A stretch of DNA of 64,000 nt. Origin: Litsea cubeba. Taxonomy: Eukaryota; Streptophyta; Magnoliopsida; Laurales; Lauraceae. The notes beneath the pieces were generated by a model. The model was not told the origin of the DNA, did no database searches, and saw only the letters and a list, made by a program, of their open reading frames with translations. How positions within the stretch are numbered: the first letter of the stretch is position 1; every line of letters begins with the position of its first letter. The stretch lies in NCBI GenBank assembly GCA_012931725.1, contig CM022944.1, forward strand, positions 35,753,187-35,817,186, written 5' to 3'. Positions 21,621 through 32,890 of the stretch are shown piece after piece. A program made the translations under genes and the position numbers.

Positions 21621-23498
21621 TGTTAGGGATTTTGTATATTGCAATTTGATGGATGCATTATTCATTTTAATCTTCATTTGAATTTTCACACTTGCATGGA
21701 TTTAGAAATCTTGAAATCTTGATTTACTCATGCATTGTTTTAAATACTATAAATCTTATAGTTCATGCATGTTTTGGGTTTAAAATTGGATGCATTTAAT
21801 TTGAAAAGAATTTTTATAAATCAAGCTAGCCATTGTTTTTAATATTTTGAATCATATTTGGCTTTTTATATTTCATGATTTTAACACACTTAGATTGATT
21901 TAAATCATGATTCCATGCTTGGTTTAATGAACCAAAAATCCCCACAAGAAAATATTTTGAAATATGCAATAGTTAGGATTTTGACGCAGCTGTCGGTCAA
22001 CCGAACTCAACATGTCACTTAACCGAACATGGACCGAACCCACTTCGGTCAGCTGTCGGTCCCGAAACCAGTATGTAAAAACTGTGATTTTTGGGAACCT
22101 CGGTCAGCTTTTGATCGAGTGTCGGTCAGATGTCGGTCGACTGAACCCTGCATGTCGGTTGAAGACACCTGTTCAAGGGTCCACAGTTTAAATTTTATGA
22201 CCGTTGGGACTTGACCGTTGAGATGTCGGTCGACCGAACCCTAAATGTCGACTGACCGACAAGTAGCCGTTGGCCCATTTTTTCTATAAAAGCAAGTTCA
22301 TTCCAAAACCATTTTTTTATGATTCTAGAGGCTATTCTTGAGGTGTTCTGAGGCTATATCAAGGGAAATGAACTAAAGAAGGCTAAAGGGTCATTTGGAA
22401 GGCTAAAGCTTGGATTAATGAAGTAAAATCTCTGAGTAAGCCTTACCTTTTATTTATCATATGTTATATGCTTTGTTTAAATTATTGGCAATTGATTTTT
22501 AGCATGATAACTATGATATATTGAATCCATTACTTTCATTCAATCTTTGATTTAGGTTGTGATGGATTTTTCACTTTGATTGAAACCAAGTTTTGTTAAT
22601 TTTAAAACTTTATAAATCATTTTTTGCCAAAACCTTTGAGTTATTTTATAGCATGATTCATTTTCATGGTTGAATCTTTCTTTGTTGTTTTCATTCATTT
22701 GAACTTTAGTTAAATTAGTTTGTTTTTGAAAACAACATTGCACATGCATCACATGTTTAGACTTAATTAGTTTCATACAACTTGTGAGCTTTTGATTTTC
22801 ATATCATTGACAAGTTTGTATTCATACATGTGATTAGCATTTCACTTCAACCATATCTTTGTGTGTCTTAAAACTTTTAAATGCTTAAAGCATATTTTGA
22901 TTGAGCTTAGTTTTTAAACTTGATTGAAGTTTTTACACACATATCATGAGCATTCATCTTTGCATTTCATAAATTGTTGTGTGAGTTAGTTTTTCATTTT
23001 AATATCCGCCTAATTAAGAGGCAGTATATTTGAGCTTAAATTGTATCTCTTCAAGTGTTTGCGTAGACATTACTTTGAGAGAAAATCTTTTAATTGTAAA
23101 GGTTATTGCTTAGCTTAAGAAAAGCATGGTGTAAAGGTTATTGCTTAGCCTAGAAAATCACATTGATAGGTTATTGCTTAGCCTAGAAAATCACACTTGT
23201 AGAGATTATGGCTTAGCCTATTGAAAAGCATAGATAGTTGAAATCCGGTGAGATGTTGGAACATAAGCCAGTAGTGGACGTAGGCATTGAGGCCGAACCA
23301 CTATAAATCATTGTGTGATGGTGCATGCTTTGTGGTGATTGTTTTAATAAGCTTCCGCATTTTGTTTGATAATCATCACTCGTGTCTAGTTAATTTTAAA
23401 GAAGTTAAAATTTGTCTTAATTGGTCACTAATTAGAAGCTCACCCTATTCAAACCCCCCCCCCCCCCCCCCACCCAGGGTAAGGATCCCGGACTTTCA
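21621..23498 (+). repeat. LTR B2 of element B
   Basis: 1,878 bp from TGTTAGGGATTTTG to CGGACTTTCA. TTTCTATAAAAGC lies at 22281, with TGTCGGTC(A/G)ACCGA repeats at about 21988-22262. A long C-run (about 23455-23471) precedes the end. It abuts the reverse-oriented element C. Confidence 0.82.
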
Positions 23499-24576
23499 AT
23501 GATCAAGCAATTTTGAAAACCATGAAGTGAACTATTATAAATTTTCAATTTGTATTGTAAATACGACAAAACACAGTCGTACAAATTGATTTAAAACATA
23601 TTCAAACTTGATATCAATTGGAAAATGCATTTAACAAAAACACATTCAATTAAAAAAATATAACTATAAGGTTCTTAACCAATTGAATCTCAAGTATCAA
23701 AGAATTGAAATTCTCATTTCAAAATTCTAACTTAGTAAGCATAGAATGAAAATCAATTCCAATCCTCATCAAAGAATATAACAATGAGGCATAAATCATT
23801 TTTCAACTTGCATTTTAAATGATATAACTTCTTCGGAGAACATACAAGCTGATGTTTCAAAAACAATAATTTTCCACTGAAGGTATAACTTAGAAATCCA
23901 TGAAAAATTCAAATTAATTCAAATCATTTATTTTTAAAAAAGATCTTACTATGATGTCCAAACAAATGATTTTCCAACATCAATTGATCATGAAAAATCT
24001 AGCTATGAAAGCTGTTGTAATCACAATCAATTGCTCATCAGTAGAAATGCACTACATGTGATATAACTATATGAGAACAAAATGCAAATCTATATAATGA
24101 TATTGCAATCAAATGATTTTGAAAACCAATGATATAACTAAGAAAGTTCATGGAGACAAAATCAAATGATCACAAAGAAACATTGCATTTTAAGAGATGT
24201 GACTATGCAGGAACGAAATGCAAATGTAACAAGACCAACAATTGGATATGACTAAAAAGAATAGGTTGGTCTAGAGAGGTTCAAGGCCTTAAGATTAGTC
24301 CAATTGTCTACCTTTGAAGATTTACCTAAGGTCATGATAAGGTTGTCCTTGAGGGTTCACTTTGAAGTCCCACCAACTCTTGAAGTTTTAACTCGAAAAA
24401 AGTTAGAGTGGTGAGATTGATTCTTAGGGGAAATTAGAGAGCTAGGAAAGAAAATTTCATTTTCGGTCATAGTGGAAGTCATTCTAATGATATGCAATAA
24501 AACACAACACTAGGGTTCTAATCTAGATTTTAGCTAAAAAGGATCAACTCCGGGTGTTTAAGCCCTAAATGGATAA

Positions 24577-24593
24577 CCTTGCTCGGATACCAA
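24577..24593 (-). other. Primer-binding site of element C
   Basis: On the minus strand TTGGTATCCGAGCAAGG directly follows the LTR. It matches the initiator-Met type TGGTATCAGAGC with one change. It shows that this is a 5' LTR whose interior extends leftward. Confidence 0.8.
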
Positions 24594-24594
24594 T

Positions 24595-26343
24595 TAAAAG
24601 TCCGGGATCTGAATCCTAGAGGGGGGTGAATAGGGTGAGCTACAACTTAGTGACCGATTATGACCAATTTTAACTTCTTTAATACAACTAGTCACTTGTG
24701 ATGATTAGCAAACAAAATGCGGAAGCTAATTAACACAATCACCACATAGCATGCACCATTGAATTATAGTGGTTCGGCCTCAATGCCTACATCCACTACC
24801 GGCTTGTGTTCCTATACACCACCGGATTTCCACTATCTATGCTTTTCAATAGGCTAAGCAATAACCTCTACATTATGCTTTTCAAGGCTAAGCAAAATCC
24901 TTTACATTATGCTTTTCTAAGGCTAAGCAATAACCTATGCAACCAAAGGGTTGGTTCTCTCTCTTAGTAGTGTCTAAAATACACTTGATGGAGATATATT
25001 TTTAGCTCAATACAATGCCTCTTAATTAGGTGGATATGAAAGTGAAAACCTAATTCACAAACACATAATATGAATGCATAATATGTATGTATGATGTCCT
25101 CAATCAATTTGAAAATAAAAGCTCATAAATGTATGCCACAGGCATTTAAAAGTTTTAGCTCATAAAAATATTTATGATTGAGGAAAGAATGCTAATCACA
25201 TGGTAAAAATAACTTATAAAAGATATACCTATCTATTCGAAACAAGTTGTGAAATTCAAAGAACAAAACATGTGATGCATAAGGACTTCAATCAATTTAA
25301 AAGAGAAGCTCAATCAATGTATGCTTAAAGCATTTGAAACTGTAAAACACAAAAATAGATTTGATTGAAGTTAAGGGACAAATCTCATGTAATTAGAAAT
25401 ACAACTTGAAAATGATATACCAATCAATGCTAAACAAGTTATGAAACTATAAAACAACATACATGTGATTTGTGAAGTTCTTGAATCCAAAACAATTTGA
25501 GTCCCACTTGGTTTGAATCAAGGTGATGCATCGAAAATAATAAATCAATTCAAAACATACACATATTAAGGACACAACAAATCATAGTTTAACATGCTAG
25601 AAAAGATTTACCAATAATTAAAGCAAAGCATGAAAACATATGATCAGGAAAAGCAAGCTTACTTAGATGATTTAACTATTGATTCCAAGCTTTAGCTTTC
25701 CAAATGACCCTTACTATTCCTTAGCTCATTCCCCTTTATTTGGCCTCAAGACATCTGATGGAGGGCCTCTTTTTTCCTTAATTTTTTCAAAGGAATGAAC
25801 CACTATTTATACTCAAAAATTGAGTTCCTGTGTTTCCCCGATCGACCTGCACCTTTCCCCGATCGACCTAGGCTTAGTGGTCAAAAATTAGACCATTTGA
25901 AAAAGGCCCCAACGACTTTTTTCCCGGTCGACCCGCAGTGGGCTTGGTCGACCAGGTCCACCGAGTCCAGGGACCAAAATTCCCAACGTTTGTATATTTA
26001 AAGTATTTTATTTTGGAAACTTTAGGGCCAATAAATCAGGCTTGGAAATATGAAATTAAATCAATCTAAGAGAGACTTAAAAACATGAAACATAAAAAGT
26101 CAAAGATGATTCAAAGCTTTAAAACCATTGGCTTGCTTGATTCATAAAAATTCTTTTACAAAAATAAATACATCCAAGTTTTAAATCCAAAACATGCATG
26201 AACCATAAGTTTTAAAAGTCTTAAAAAACTATGCATGTGAAAATCAAGATTTCAAGATTCAAAATCAATGCATGTGTGAAAATTCAAATGATGTTTAAAA
26301 TGATAATGCATCCATCAAATTGCTAAACACAAAATCCCTAACA
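24595..26343 (-). repeat. LTR of element C
   Basis: 1,749 bp; on the minus strand it runs TGTTAGGGATTTTGTG ... GGACTTTTA. It is related to LTRs B1 and B2 but carries different palindromes (CCGATCGACC, CCGGTCGACC at about 25839-25955). A TATAAATAG box is at about 25803-25811 on the minus strand. The terminal CA is mutated to TA. Confidence 0.82.
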
Positions 26344-29184
26344 TCTTCGGCATCACTGAGAATATCATGTGCGTGCTGGATCATACCAAGTCCGACATCC
26401 AAATGTCCAGAAAGGAGAGTCTCGATCCAAGTACTCAAAACCCGCGCCAGGACCTTCTTCTCAAATAGAAGAGATGGCCCAGATAAAGATTCGCCCGGCT
26501 CCGTCGGTCGACTGCTCATGCCATGCCCCGTTGGAAAAGTAATAAAAGAACTCTTTCCAATTGGAGCCACTGGGAAAGGAATCTCATCACGAGGTCTCAC
26601 CTCTGCCGTGTCAGAACTAGCTGTAGAAGTCCCTACTTCCAGATCAACCCCTGGCACCCCTTGCTCTGGTTCTGAAAAAGGCGATGGGATCTCTCCTGTC
26701 ACTTCACAACCTGCCAATGAAACACAAAAAGTTATGAGTTTGATCATGTCAAAGAAAAAAAATCATTATCAGGGTTATCACTACAGAGTACCTTCTTCGA
26801 CGGCTGGCAGAATACTCTCTTTCTCTATGAACTCATTAGAATCATCGTCAACATTTGCATCCATTGATGGTTTAAAGTCATCAAAATCCTGTGGCAAGTC
26901 AGCTGACAAGAAAAATGTTAGTAAATGACGACACAAACTAAAAAAGAGAAAGAGGAAACCAAAAGAAGTTATACCACTTGGAGATTCTAGAATCACTCCA
27001 GAGTCCCTTGGTTATTCTTCAGGTGCCACAACCGGATCCATCACCACCTCATCGATTGGAACCTCAGGCATCACCAAGCCATCATCCTCTACTAAAAAAA
27101 AGGGGGAAAAAAGCAAATCAGAACATGGAAACTCCATGAAAGAAATGGAAAGAGAAAGAGGAAGAAGTATACCTTCATTAACGGTCTCTTCTTCTCGACT
27201 CCTCTTTTCTGGAGGCTCGTCAGCATTCCTTTACACCCTCCTCATTGATAGTGAGAGGGATTTCCACATCAAGAGAGTCTTCTTCCCGTTGCTTATGACG
27301 CCGACTCCTCTTCCTTTTGCTTCTGTGGGTTGGTCTTCTAGAAGAACCTACCCCACTGTCAGAGTCGGGTTTCTCATTTGACTCCGCAATGGACGGTCTG
27401 CTCTTGCCAGTAGACTCCACGGAAGCTCGCCTTTGTGCCGCTTACATCCAAGCATCAAGCTCAGCTTCATTCTATTCTAGCTGCTCTAAAGCCACATCAG
27501 ATACTTCCCGGACAACTTCAGAACCAATGACGCCCTGGTCACCAAGAAAGCCTATCTTATGCTTCACTCCTGAAAGGATGGCCAAAATGAATCTCGCCAG
27601 ATGCCATACGACTTCCCAATGCCTTTTTCGGAAGTCAGCTTTACATTAAGCTCCTTCTTGGAAAGCCCCCGGTATGCCAAAAAACTATCCACGAACCACT
27701 TCGTGAAGCCAGCAGTCCGGAAAGTCGACAGTTCAGGATAAGAAATCATGGCAGAAGTGTCCTCAGCACTATAAAAGCCCCATGCATGTATGTCGTCCTG
27801 CAAACCTCCAAAGCGCTTCACAATACTCAAAGGCGCTCCAACAACGCCTTGAGAAAAGCCCAACTGCAGCGCACAACGAGAAGGTACATACGGCTGGATG
27901 TCGACGAAAAGATATCTGCGGTTCACCATTGTGCCGACACGTATGCTGAAAAGCCACTCCCTCTCTGCAATTGTCAAGGAGTGCTGCCTTCCCGACCCTG
28001 CCCTGGTAGAGTCACGGGAGGCACCAAAATCAAAAGCCTTTTTCCGCAACTTAGGAGAAAGCTTCACTGAAGACTGCCCCATCTCGACATTCCTGAACCG
28101 TCGGATCCTCATGTGGGCAAACAAAAGAGATTCGAATACTGCTGTACCCTTAGCCAATTGAATCATAACAGGATCATCATCTTGTGCTGCACCTAGCCGG
28201 TGGAAGCCAGGACAGTGGTATACAAACCACGAATAAAAATATGGGCTGAAAACACCCTATTCATAGGGAACCCAAGCCGAACAAAAAAGGCAGTAGCCGG
28301 CAGTTCGGTACACAAGTAGGAGTAAAGAGAAGGCACCAAAGCAAGCTGCTCTCCGAACGCCATCTGACAAGCCAAAAAAAATACAATGCGGCCTGATGTG
28401 TGTTCCAGCTCCACCAACAAAGACGACCTCACCTAGCCAGTAAGTGAGGTAAACAACGAGATCTCTTCGTAGTGCAATGTCAAAATAAATGGCGTCTGTA
28501 CTCGCGAAGAAATCCCTCAATTCTTCTTACATGGCCGAAGTCTTCTTTGAACTCGGATCCTTAGCCTTGGCTTCCCGGGTCTTGCTATCAGAAGAATCCC
28601 TGCTGTCAGAAAAATTGGGAAACGAAGAGCTAAAACTCTTCCATTTGCTGAATATGACTTTCGAGCCCTCATTCTCCTTCAAAAAATCATAGAAGGTGAC
28701 AAGCTGAAAGTACAAAAGCCTAAACTCCTCAGACTGCTCCTCAAGGACGCTGTCGATGGGCATGAACTCTTCATAGAGTTTTCCAAGGATAGGCAACCCA
28801 TAAATGGCGCTCAACTCCTTCAAAGAAAAATCAATTTCACCATTCGTGACAACGAAGGTGTTGGTTTGTGGAAAGAATGACTCCAACATAGCCATGAAGG
28901 CCTCGTCGGAAAAGATCACGATCTCCCTAAAAGCACGGACCGCATCAAAATCCCGATTTCCTTCAAAATAGCGCCACTAATCAACAGGACGTGATCAGTC
29001 CACGACTTTCAATTGGAGTCAGCATTAAAACAGCCACGAAGTCGAAAATGCTCCACCCAATTGCTGCCGTCACCGCTGAAAATACCAAGGCCCACCGGTC
29101 TCAAATTGACCGACAGATAATCAGAGACCTGGTAGCGCTGGCCGGCATCAACATGTCCATACGGGCAGGCGACTTCTCCGCATA
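26344..29184 (+). mobile_element. Tat-lineage Ty3/gypsy element D, left part
   Basis: This segment and 50834-54864 join across the GCATA duplication that flanks element E. D is forward-oriented: its 3' LTR starts at 53356 after a polypurine tract, and its gag-pol would lie to the left, beyond element C. What remains here is the 3' part of its antisense gene. Family membership follows from the close match of its LTR, tandem repeats and antisense gene to those of E. Confidence 0.8.
26344..29184 (-). pseudogene. Antisense additional ORF of element D, exons with plant mobile domain
   Basis: Read on the minus strand from 29184 downward, several exons follow one another. The block at 28919-28430 has FVVTNGEIDFSLKELSAIYG and LPILG, then IALRRDLVVYLTYWLGEVVF and IRPHC. 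The block at 28166-27564 has LVFDIQ-like and RFGGLQDD segments. This is the pattern of the plant mobile domain (PMD, transposase-like), which is known in antisense additional ORFs of plant Ty3/gypsy elements. Basic (KRKRSRRHK, 27360) and acidic linker exons follow, then MDANVDDDSNEF (26870) and a C-terminal part homologous to the E copy (STWIETLLSGHLDVG). In-frame stops occur, for example near 27025 and 27450. The gene is cut at 26343 by element C. The role of such proteins in the element is unknown. Confidence 0.75.
29180..29184. repeat. Target-site duplication GCATA, left copy, of element E
   Basis: GCATA here and at 50834-50838 flank element E exactly. The first LTR base pair at the left end reads TC where the internal LTR copy reads TG, which suggests a single mutation of the terminus. 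Confidence 0.88.
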
Positions 29185-30007
29185 TCATGGACCAGCGCAT
29201 TCTGCTTGCTCGGTTCTACCGAGGTCGGCGGACGCGGGAGTCCATTTGGGTCCTACCATTTTGTAACCGGAGGGGGGGCAGAGGCGTGCATCAACATTTC
29301 TTTTGTGTGGGTGTGCCAGATTTTCTATTTTACTTGGAATTGCAAGTGGTGATCTAGAGATCAACCTTCACAAGTAAAAAAAAATTAACTTCTTTCAAGT
29401 TTTCCATTGCACATATATTTAAGAAAAGAGACATTTTTTTGATTTGCCGTGAAAGGCGATTTTTTTGGCGTTTATAGCCGATTTTTGGCGTTTATAGCCG
29501 ATTTACAATCCTTATCAATAATGAAAGACAAGAGTTGTGATTTTTGTCTCTTTTGAAAAAAATACAAACTACAATGAAAAGCAAGAAAATGAGGATCTAA
29601 CTTCTCAGGAGATTGTGGGGGACTCGTTCAGATTGACGGTCCCAAGCCATATGTGGACTTCGCTATCATCCATGCAGATGAGAACAGAGGATGCTATTGA
29701 TTCGCTTGGCTTGACTATAACCTCAGGTTTTTAGAGGACAAAGACCAAGAGGAGGTCCTATGTCCAATAAAAAGCCAAGTAGACGGGCTGAAAAGCCACG
29801 TCCAAGCCATTAGAGGCAGAAGGAGAAGGCAAGGACCTTGGGGGGGTACCCCCCAAGCAACTTTTGTCACCTTGTAGAGGTGGTCGGTGTAGAACTTCCG
29901 CAGAGTTTTCTCTCTTTCTTTCTCTTAGATTTCTGATGCCTTTTTCTGTCTGACTTTCCGGATTTTCTGCAGTCTGTTGTGTGTCTTTTCTTCTTGGAGT
30001 GCTCTCC

Positions 30008-30015
30008 TATTTATA
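30008..30015 (-). promoter_or_regulatory. TATA box of the 3' LTR of element E
   Basis: TATAAATA on the minus strand. The matching site in the 5' LTR is CTATAAATT at about 49082-49089, which places transcription start near 49055 and gives a U3 of roughly 1.75 kb. Confidence 0.65.
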
Positions 30016-30684
30016 GATTTTTTGGTAGCCATTTTGGAGGGTTTATGGGCTTTTATTATCATTAAGCCGCATAATGGGAGGAGTTACAGGATTTAATTCC
30101 TTTATTTTGTAACTCCTTTTTCTTGGCTTCTGATTGGCCGGAGGAGATTAAGGGCATTTAATCGCCTTTAATCACCATGATGGGAGAAGTTTCATAGTTT
30201 AAATGTCATGAATCTCTTGACTTTTAACTCCTGGATGCTTGCTTCTGATTGGGCCATCCAAAGAAATGGATTAATGACTGTAATAAAGCTAGTAAATTAA
30301 TCGCATTAAGTGGTCGCCGAGCAACTAAAGAGTTGCGGGCCGTGCCGCGTCTTTTGGGATTCTTCTGGCTATGATCAACGATGGATCTTTATGTAGATTG
30401 ACACCAGATGACCACGTAACTTTAGGTATTGGTTGCCAACAGCGGGTCGGTGCCATCTGTCCTGTCGATTTCTCGATCGGTCGGGTAGAAAGCACACTTT
30501 TTTTGGTTGACCGGTTGGCAATCAATCTTGATTTCGATACTCTTGATGATTAACCCGTGTTTTTGACGGATGTCAGAGGATTTGGTGTCTCAAAAGTATG
30601 AATTTTGAAAAATCAGAGGAGTCGGACGCTTCGAATCGCGAAGAAATGATGAAAAACGGGGCGCCCTCCCGGCGATCCTGGGCT

Positions 30685-30726
30685 CCAGGGTCGCAGGGGT
30701 CTGCGACCCTGGGGGGTTTTCCCCCC
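30685..30726. repeat. Paired hairpins in U3 of element E
   Basis: Bases 30685-30696 and 30701-30712 are 12-base inverted repeats around a 4-base loop. They are followed at once by GGGGGG-TTTT-CCCCCC (30711-30726). The 5' LTR has the same pair near 49784-49830 with one mismatch in the first stem. Confidence 0.85.
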
Positions 30727-31939
30727 TTTTGTCCCATTTTGTGTCCGTTTTTGTTATTTTTTTATTCTTTTTTATTCTGTATTTTTTCTTGACATTTTTT
30801 ATCATTTATTGGCCTGATTTCCCTGTAGAAAACCTGATGAGAATCCTTGAATTTTTTTTTGCAAAGTTTCCAATTTTCTGAGAAAGCCGAAGACTTTGTC
30901 GCGCAGAGCTGCCGATTTTCCGTCAGAAGCTGAAACTGGGTCAAACGATGTCGGAATGACCTGAAATTTGGGGTGAAGCCTGCTGAGCAATAAGTAAGCC
31001 AACCATAGGCTTTTATTTGAGTTTTAAAGCCATTTGGGGTCCTATCACCAGTAGACTTGCTTTTGTCACGATAAAGATGTTGCAGCTTGATGTGCGGTCA
31101 ACCGATGTCCAATTGACTTGAAATTTGACAGGGAACCTATTGGAGTCATTTTAAGATGATCAATAGGCTCTATCTTGGAAACCATGGTCCCGGGGAGCTT
31201 CGCCGCTGAGAGGCCTGATTTGGCTTCCGAGCGTCAAAGTATGGTCAAATGTTGTCGAAATGACCTGAAATTTGACGTGTAGCCCTTTGTAAGCATTTTG
31301 AAGCCGTCCATGTGCTCTATCTGATGAGTGATGGCCTCGGTGGTTCTCACCGCCGAGAGGCTTGATTTAGCTGTTTGAGGGTTGATGTAGGGTCAAACGT
31401 TGTCGGTTTGACTCGGAACTTGACGTGGAGCCTTTTGGATTTATTTTGAGACCATCCATCGGCTCTGATCGAAGATTTGGTGTCTCAGATGCTTTCCGCC
31501 GGGAGCTCCTTTTCAGCTACCGGAGAAGCAAAGTTAGGCCCGAAACTTCTTGTGTACTCCTCTTTTGGCTGTCTTGAAGGATCTTGCAGTTTTTGTTTGA
31601 TTTTGACAATATTTGATTTTTTTGGAAGTAGCATTGCCTATTTATGGTAGGTTACGACTTCATGCAGTTTTTTGGATCTTGAAGAGGCAAAGTGACATTT
31701 TTGGTGTCAACAAATTACCCTCGAGGTGCAGCGACGAGTTGCTTAACTTTTGTAGTCGATGTGCCTCGAAGAGATTTTGTGAAGGAGAGCTTGTGACTTG
31801 ACCAAGAGTCTTTGAGCAGTCTTTCTTTTTGGTATTTGTAGCCTTTTGAGCTTCCAGGGGAATTTTATGGTAGTGAAAGGGATCACGTACCATCTCGAGG
31901 CAAAGTTTTGAAGATGACATCAGGGATGTGGATTTGGGT

Positions 31940-32165
31940 TTTGACCTTGTGACCTAACAGGCTGTATGTGGCAGGTTAGGGGGTCGGGTTTGGTTTTGAC
32001 CGTGTGACCCAACAAGCTGTATGTGGAATGTTGGGGGATCAATTTTGGTTTTGATCTTGTGACCTAACAGGCTGTATGTGGCAAGTTTGGGGATCAGGTT
32101 TTAGTTTTTGTTTTTGGTCTTGTGACCTAACAAGCTGTATGTGGCAAGTAAGGGGACCAGGATTT
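31940..32165. repeat. Tandem GTGACCTAACA-GCTGTATGTGGCA repeats in element E
   Basis: Four units of about 55-65 bp, each with GTGACC(T/C)AACA(G/A)GCTGTATGTGG followed by a G-rich stretch, between the 3' LTR and the antisense promoter. Element D has the same series inverted at about 52905-53125. Confidence 0.88.
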
Positions 32166-32454
32166 GGTTCGGATTTTTGCAGAATGTCAATTTCAAGATT
32201 TTGGCTCAATTTGGTAGATGAGGCTGGATGGTTTGATTTTTTGAAGCTCATGGGGCTTGGAATTCTCTCTTGTATGGTCGGATCAGCTCAAAAGAGGCAT
32301 GGAACCATTTTTATATGCTCTTGGTAAGAGGGATTTCTCTTTGACTAAAAGCCCAAATATTTTTTTTTTAGTGCCTAGGTAGTCAAACCTGGCTCATATG
32401 GGCTAACCCATGGGACCTTAAGCTTTTGAAATGGCTTAGATCTCATATGGTGTC

Positions 32455-32705
32455 ATTTTTATAAAGAATATCAAAAAATATCTCCTTTGGATAGAGAATA
32501 TCTAAGAATATCTTTACTTGGAGAATCTCTCATGTTCCCTTTATTTTGGTAGGGAATATCTCAAGATATCTTCCTTTAGGAAAGAATCTTTCATTGATCC
32601 TATCTTTTGGGAGAAAATCTCTCATTGACTTCTTTTTGGGAGAGAATCCCTCAAGATATCTTTCTTTTGGGAAAGAATCTTTCTAATTTCTTTCTTTTGG
32701 TAAGG
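32455..32705. repeat. Degenerate GGGAGAGAATCTCTC repeats upstream of the antisense promoter
   Basis: Seven or so units of about 36 bp built on TTTTGGG(A)(G)AGAATCTCTC and CAAGATATC, many of them short palindromes. The array ends about 60 bp before the TATA box of the opposite-strand gene. A matching array is at about 52330-52580 in element D. Confidence 0.82.
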
Positions 32706-32761
32706 TTATTAATTAGTAATACTTACCTCTTTGTTCTTTCCTTCTTTGGTTTGCTCTCTTC

Positions 32762-32768
32762 TATAAAA
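32762..32768 (+). promoter_or_regulatory. TATA box of the antisense gene of element E
   Basis: TATAAAA in CTTCTATAAAAGCAAGG, 123 bp upstream of the exon 1 ATG at 32891. The same context (TTCTATAAAAGCAAAGG) stands on the minus strand of element D at 52255-52261, 115 bp before its ATG. Conservation between the two copies supports a true promoter. Confidence 0.78.
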
Positions 32769-32890
32769 GCAAGGAGGAGGTTGGATCTCTTGCTCTTATT
32801 GCTTTCTTTTGCAACAATCCCAAGAGGGCTTCAAGACCAAGAGTTCTTCTTCTTCAAGATCTTCAAGACTTTTCTTCTTCTCCTCCATCA

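Larger units (their letters stand above)
23499..26343 (-). mobile_element. Element C, reverse-oriented Sirevirus-type fragment (5' LTR plus leader)
   Basis: On the minus strand: 5' LTR 26343-24595, then a primer-binding site, then about 1.1 kb of internal sequence that ends at LTR B2. The internal part has no recognisable gag or pol. The stretch 24240-23499 is AT-rich and resembles the 3' spacer of element B in texture, so C may be an internally deleted copy or cut by B. Its right end lies inside the antisense gene of element D (GATGCCGAAGA | TGTTAGGG on the minus strand). The flank is TCTTC; the partner duplication is not in the window. Confidence 0.72.
29185..31712 (-). repeat. 3' LTR of element E
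   Basis: 2,528 bp; on the minus strand it runs TGTTGACACC ... GGTCCATGA. It is a direct repeat of 48248-50833 with many substitutions and several indels, so E is clearly older than L. A TATAAATA box is at 30008-30015 (minus). Hairpins lie at 30685-30726, and GGCGTTTATAGCCG repeats at about 29468-29505 within U5. Small frames on either strand are not shared as proteins. Confidence 0.92.

Noticed and set aside
23455..23475. Long C-run as a sign of an assembly artefact
   Set aside because: C-runs near the 3' end of LTRs occur in A, B1 and B2 alike, so it is a feature of these LTRs, though the exact length may be uncertain.
27317..28161. Plus-strand frames of 87-110 codons over the D antisense gene
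   Set aside because: The opposite strand carries the plant-mobile-domain homology; these are shadows.
30711..30730. Bacterial-type terminator (G6-T4-C6 followed by T's)
   Set aside because: It lies in U3 of a plant LTR; resemblance is to hairpin shape only.
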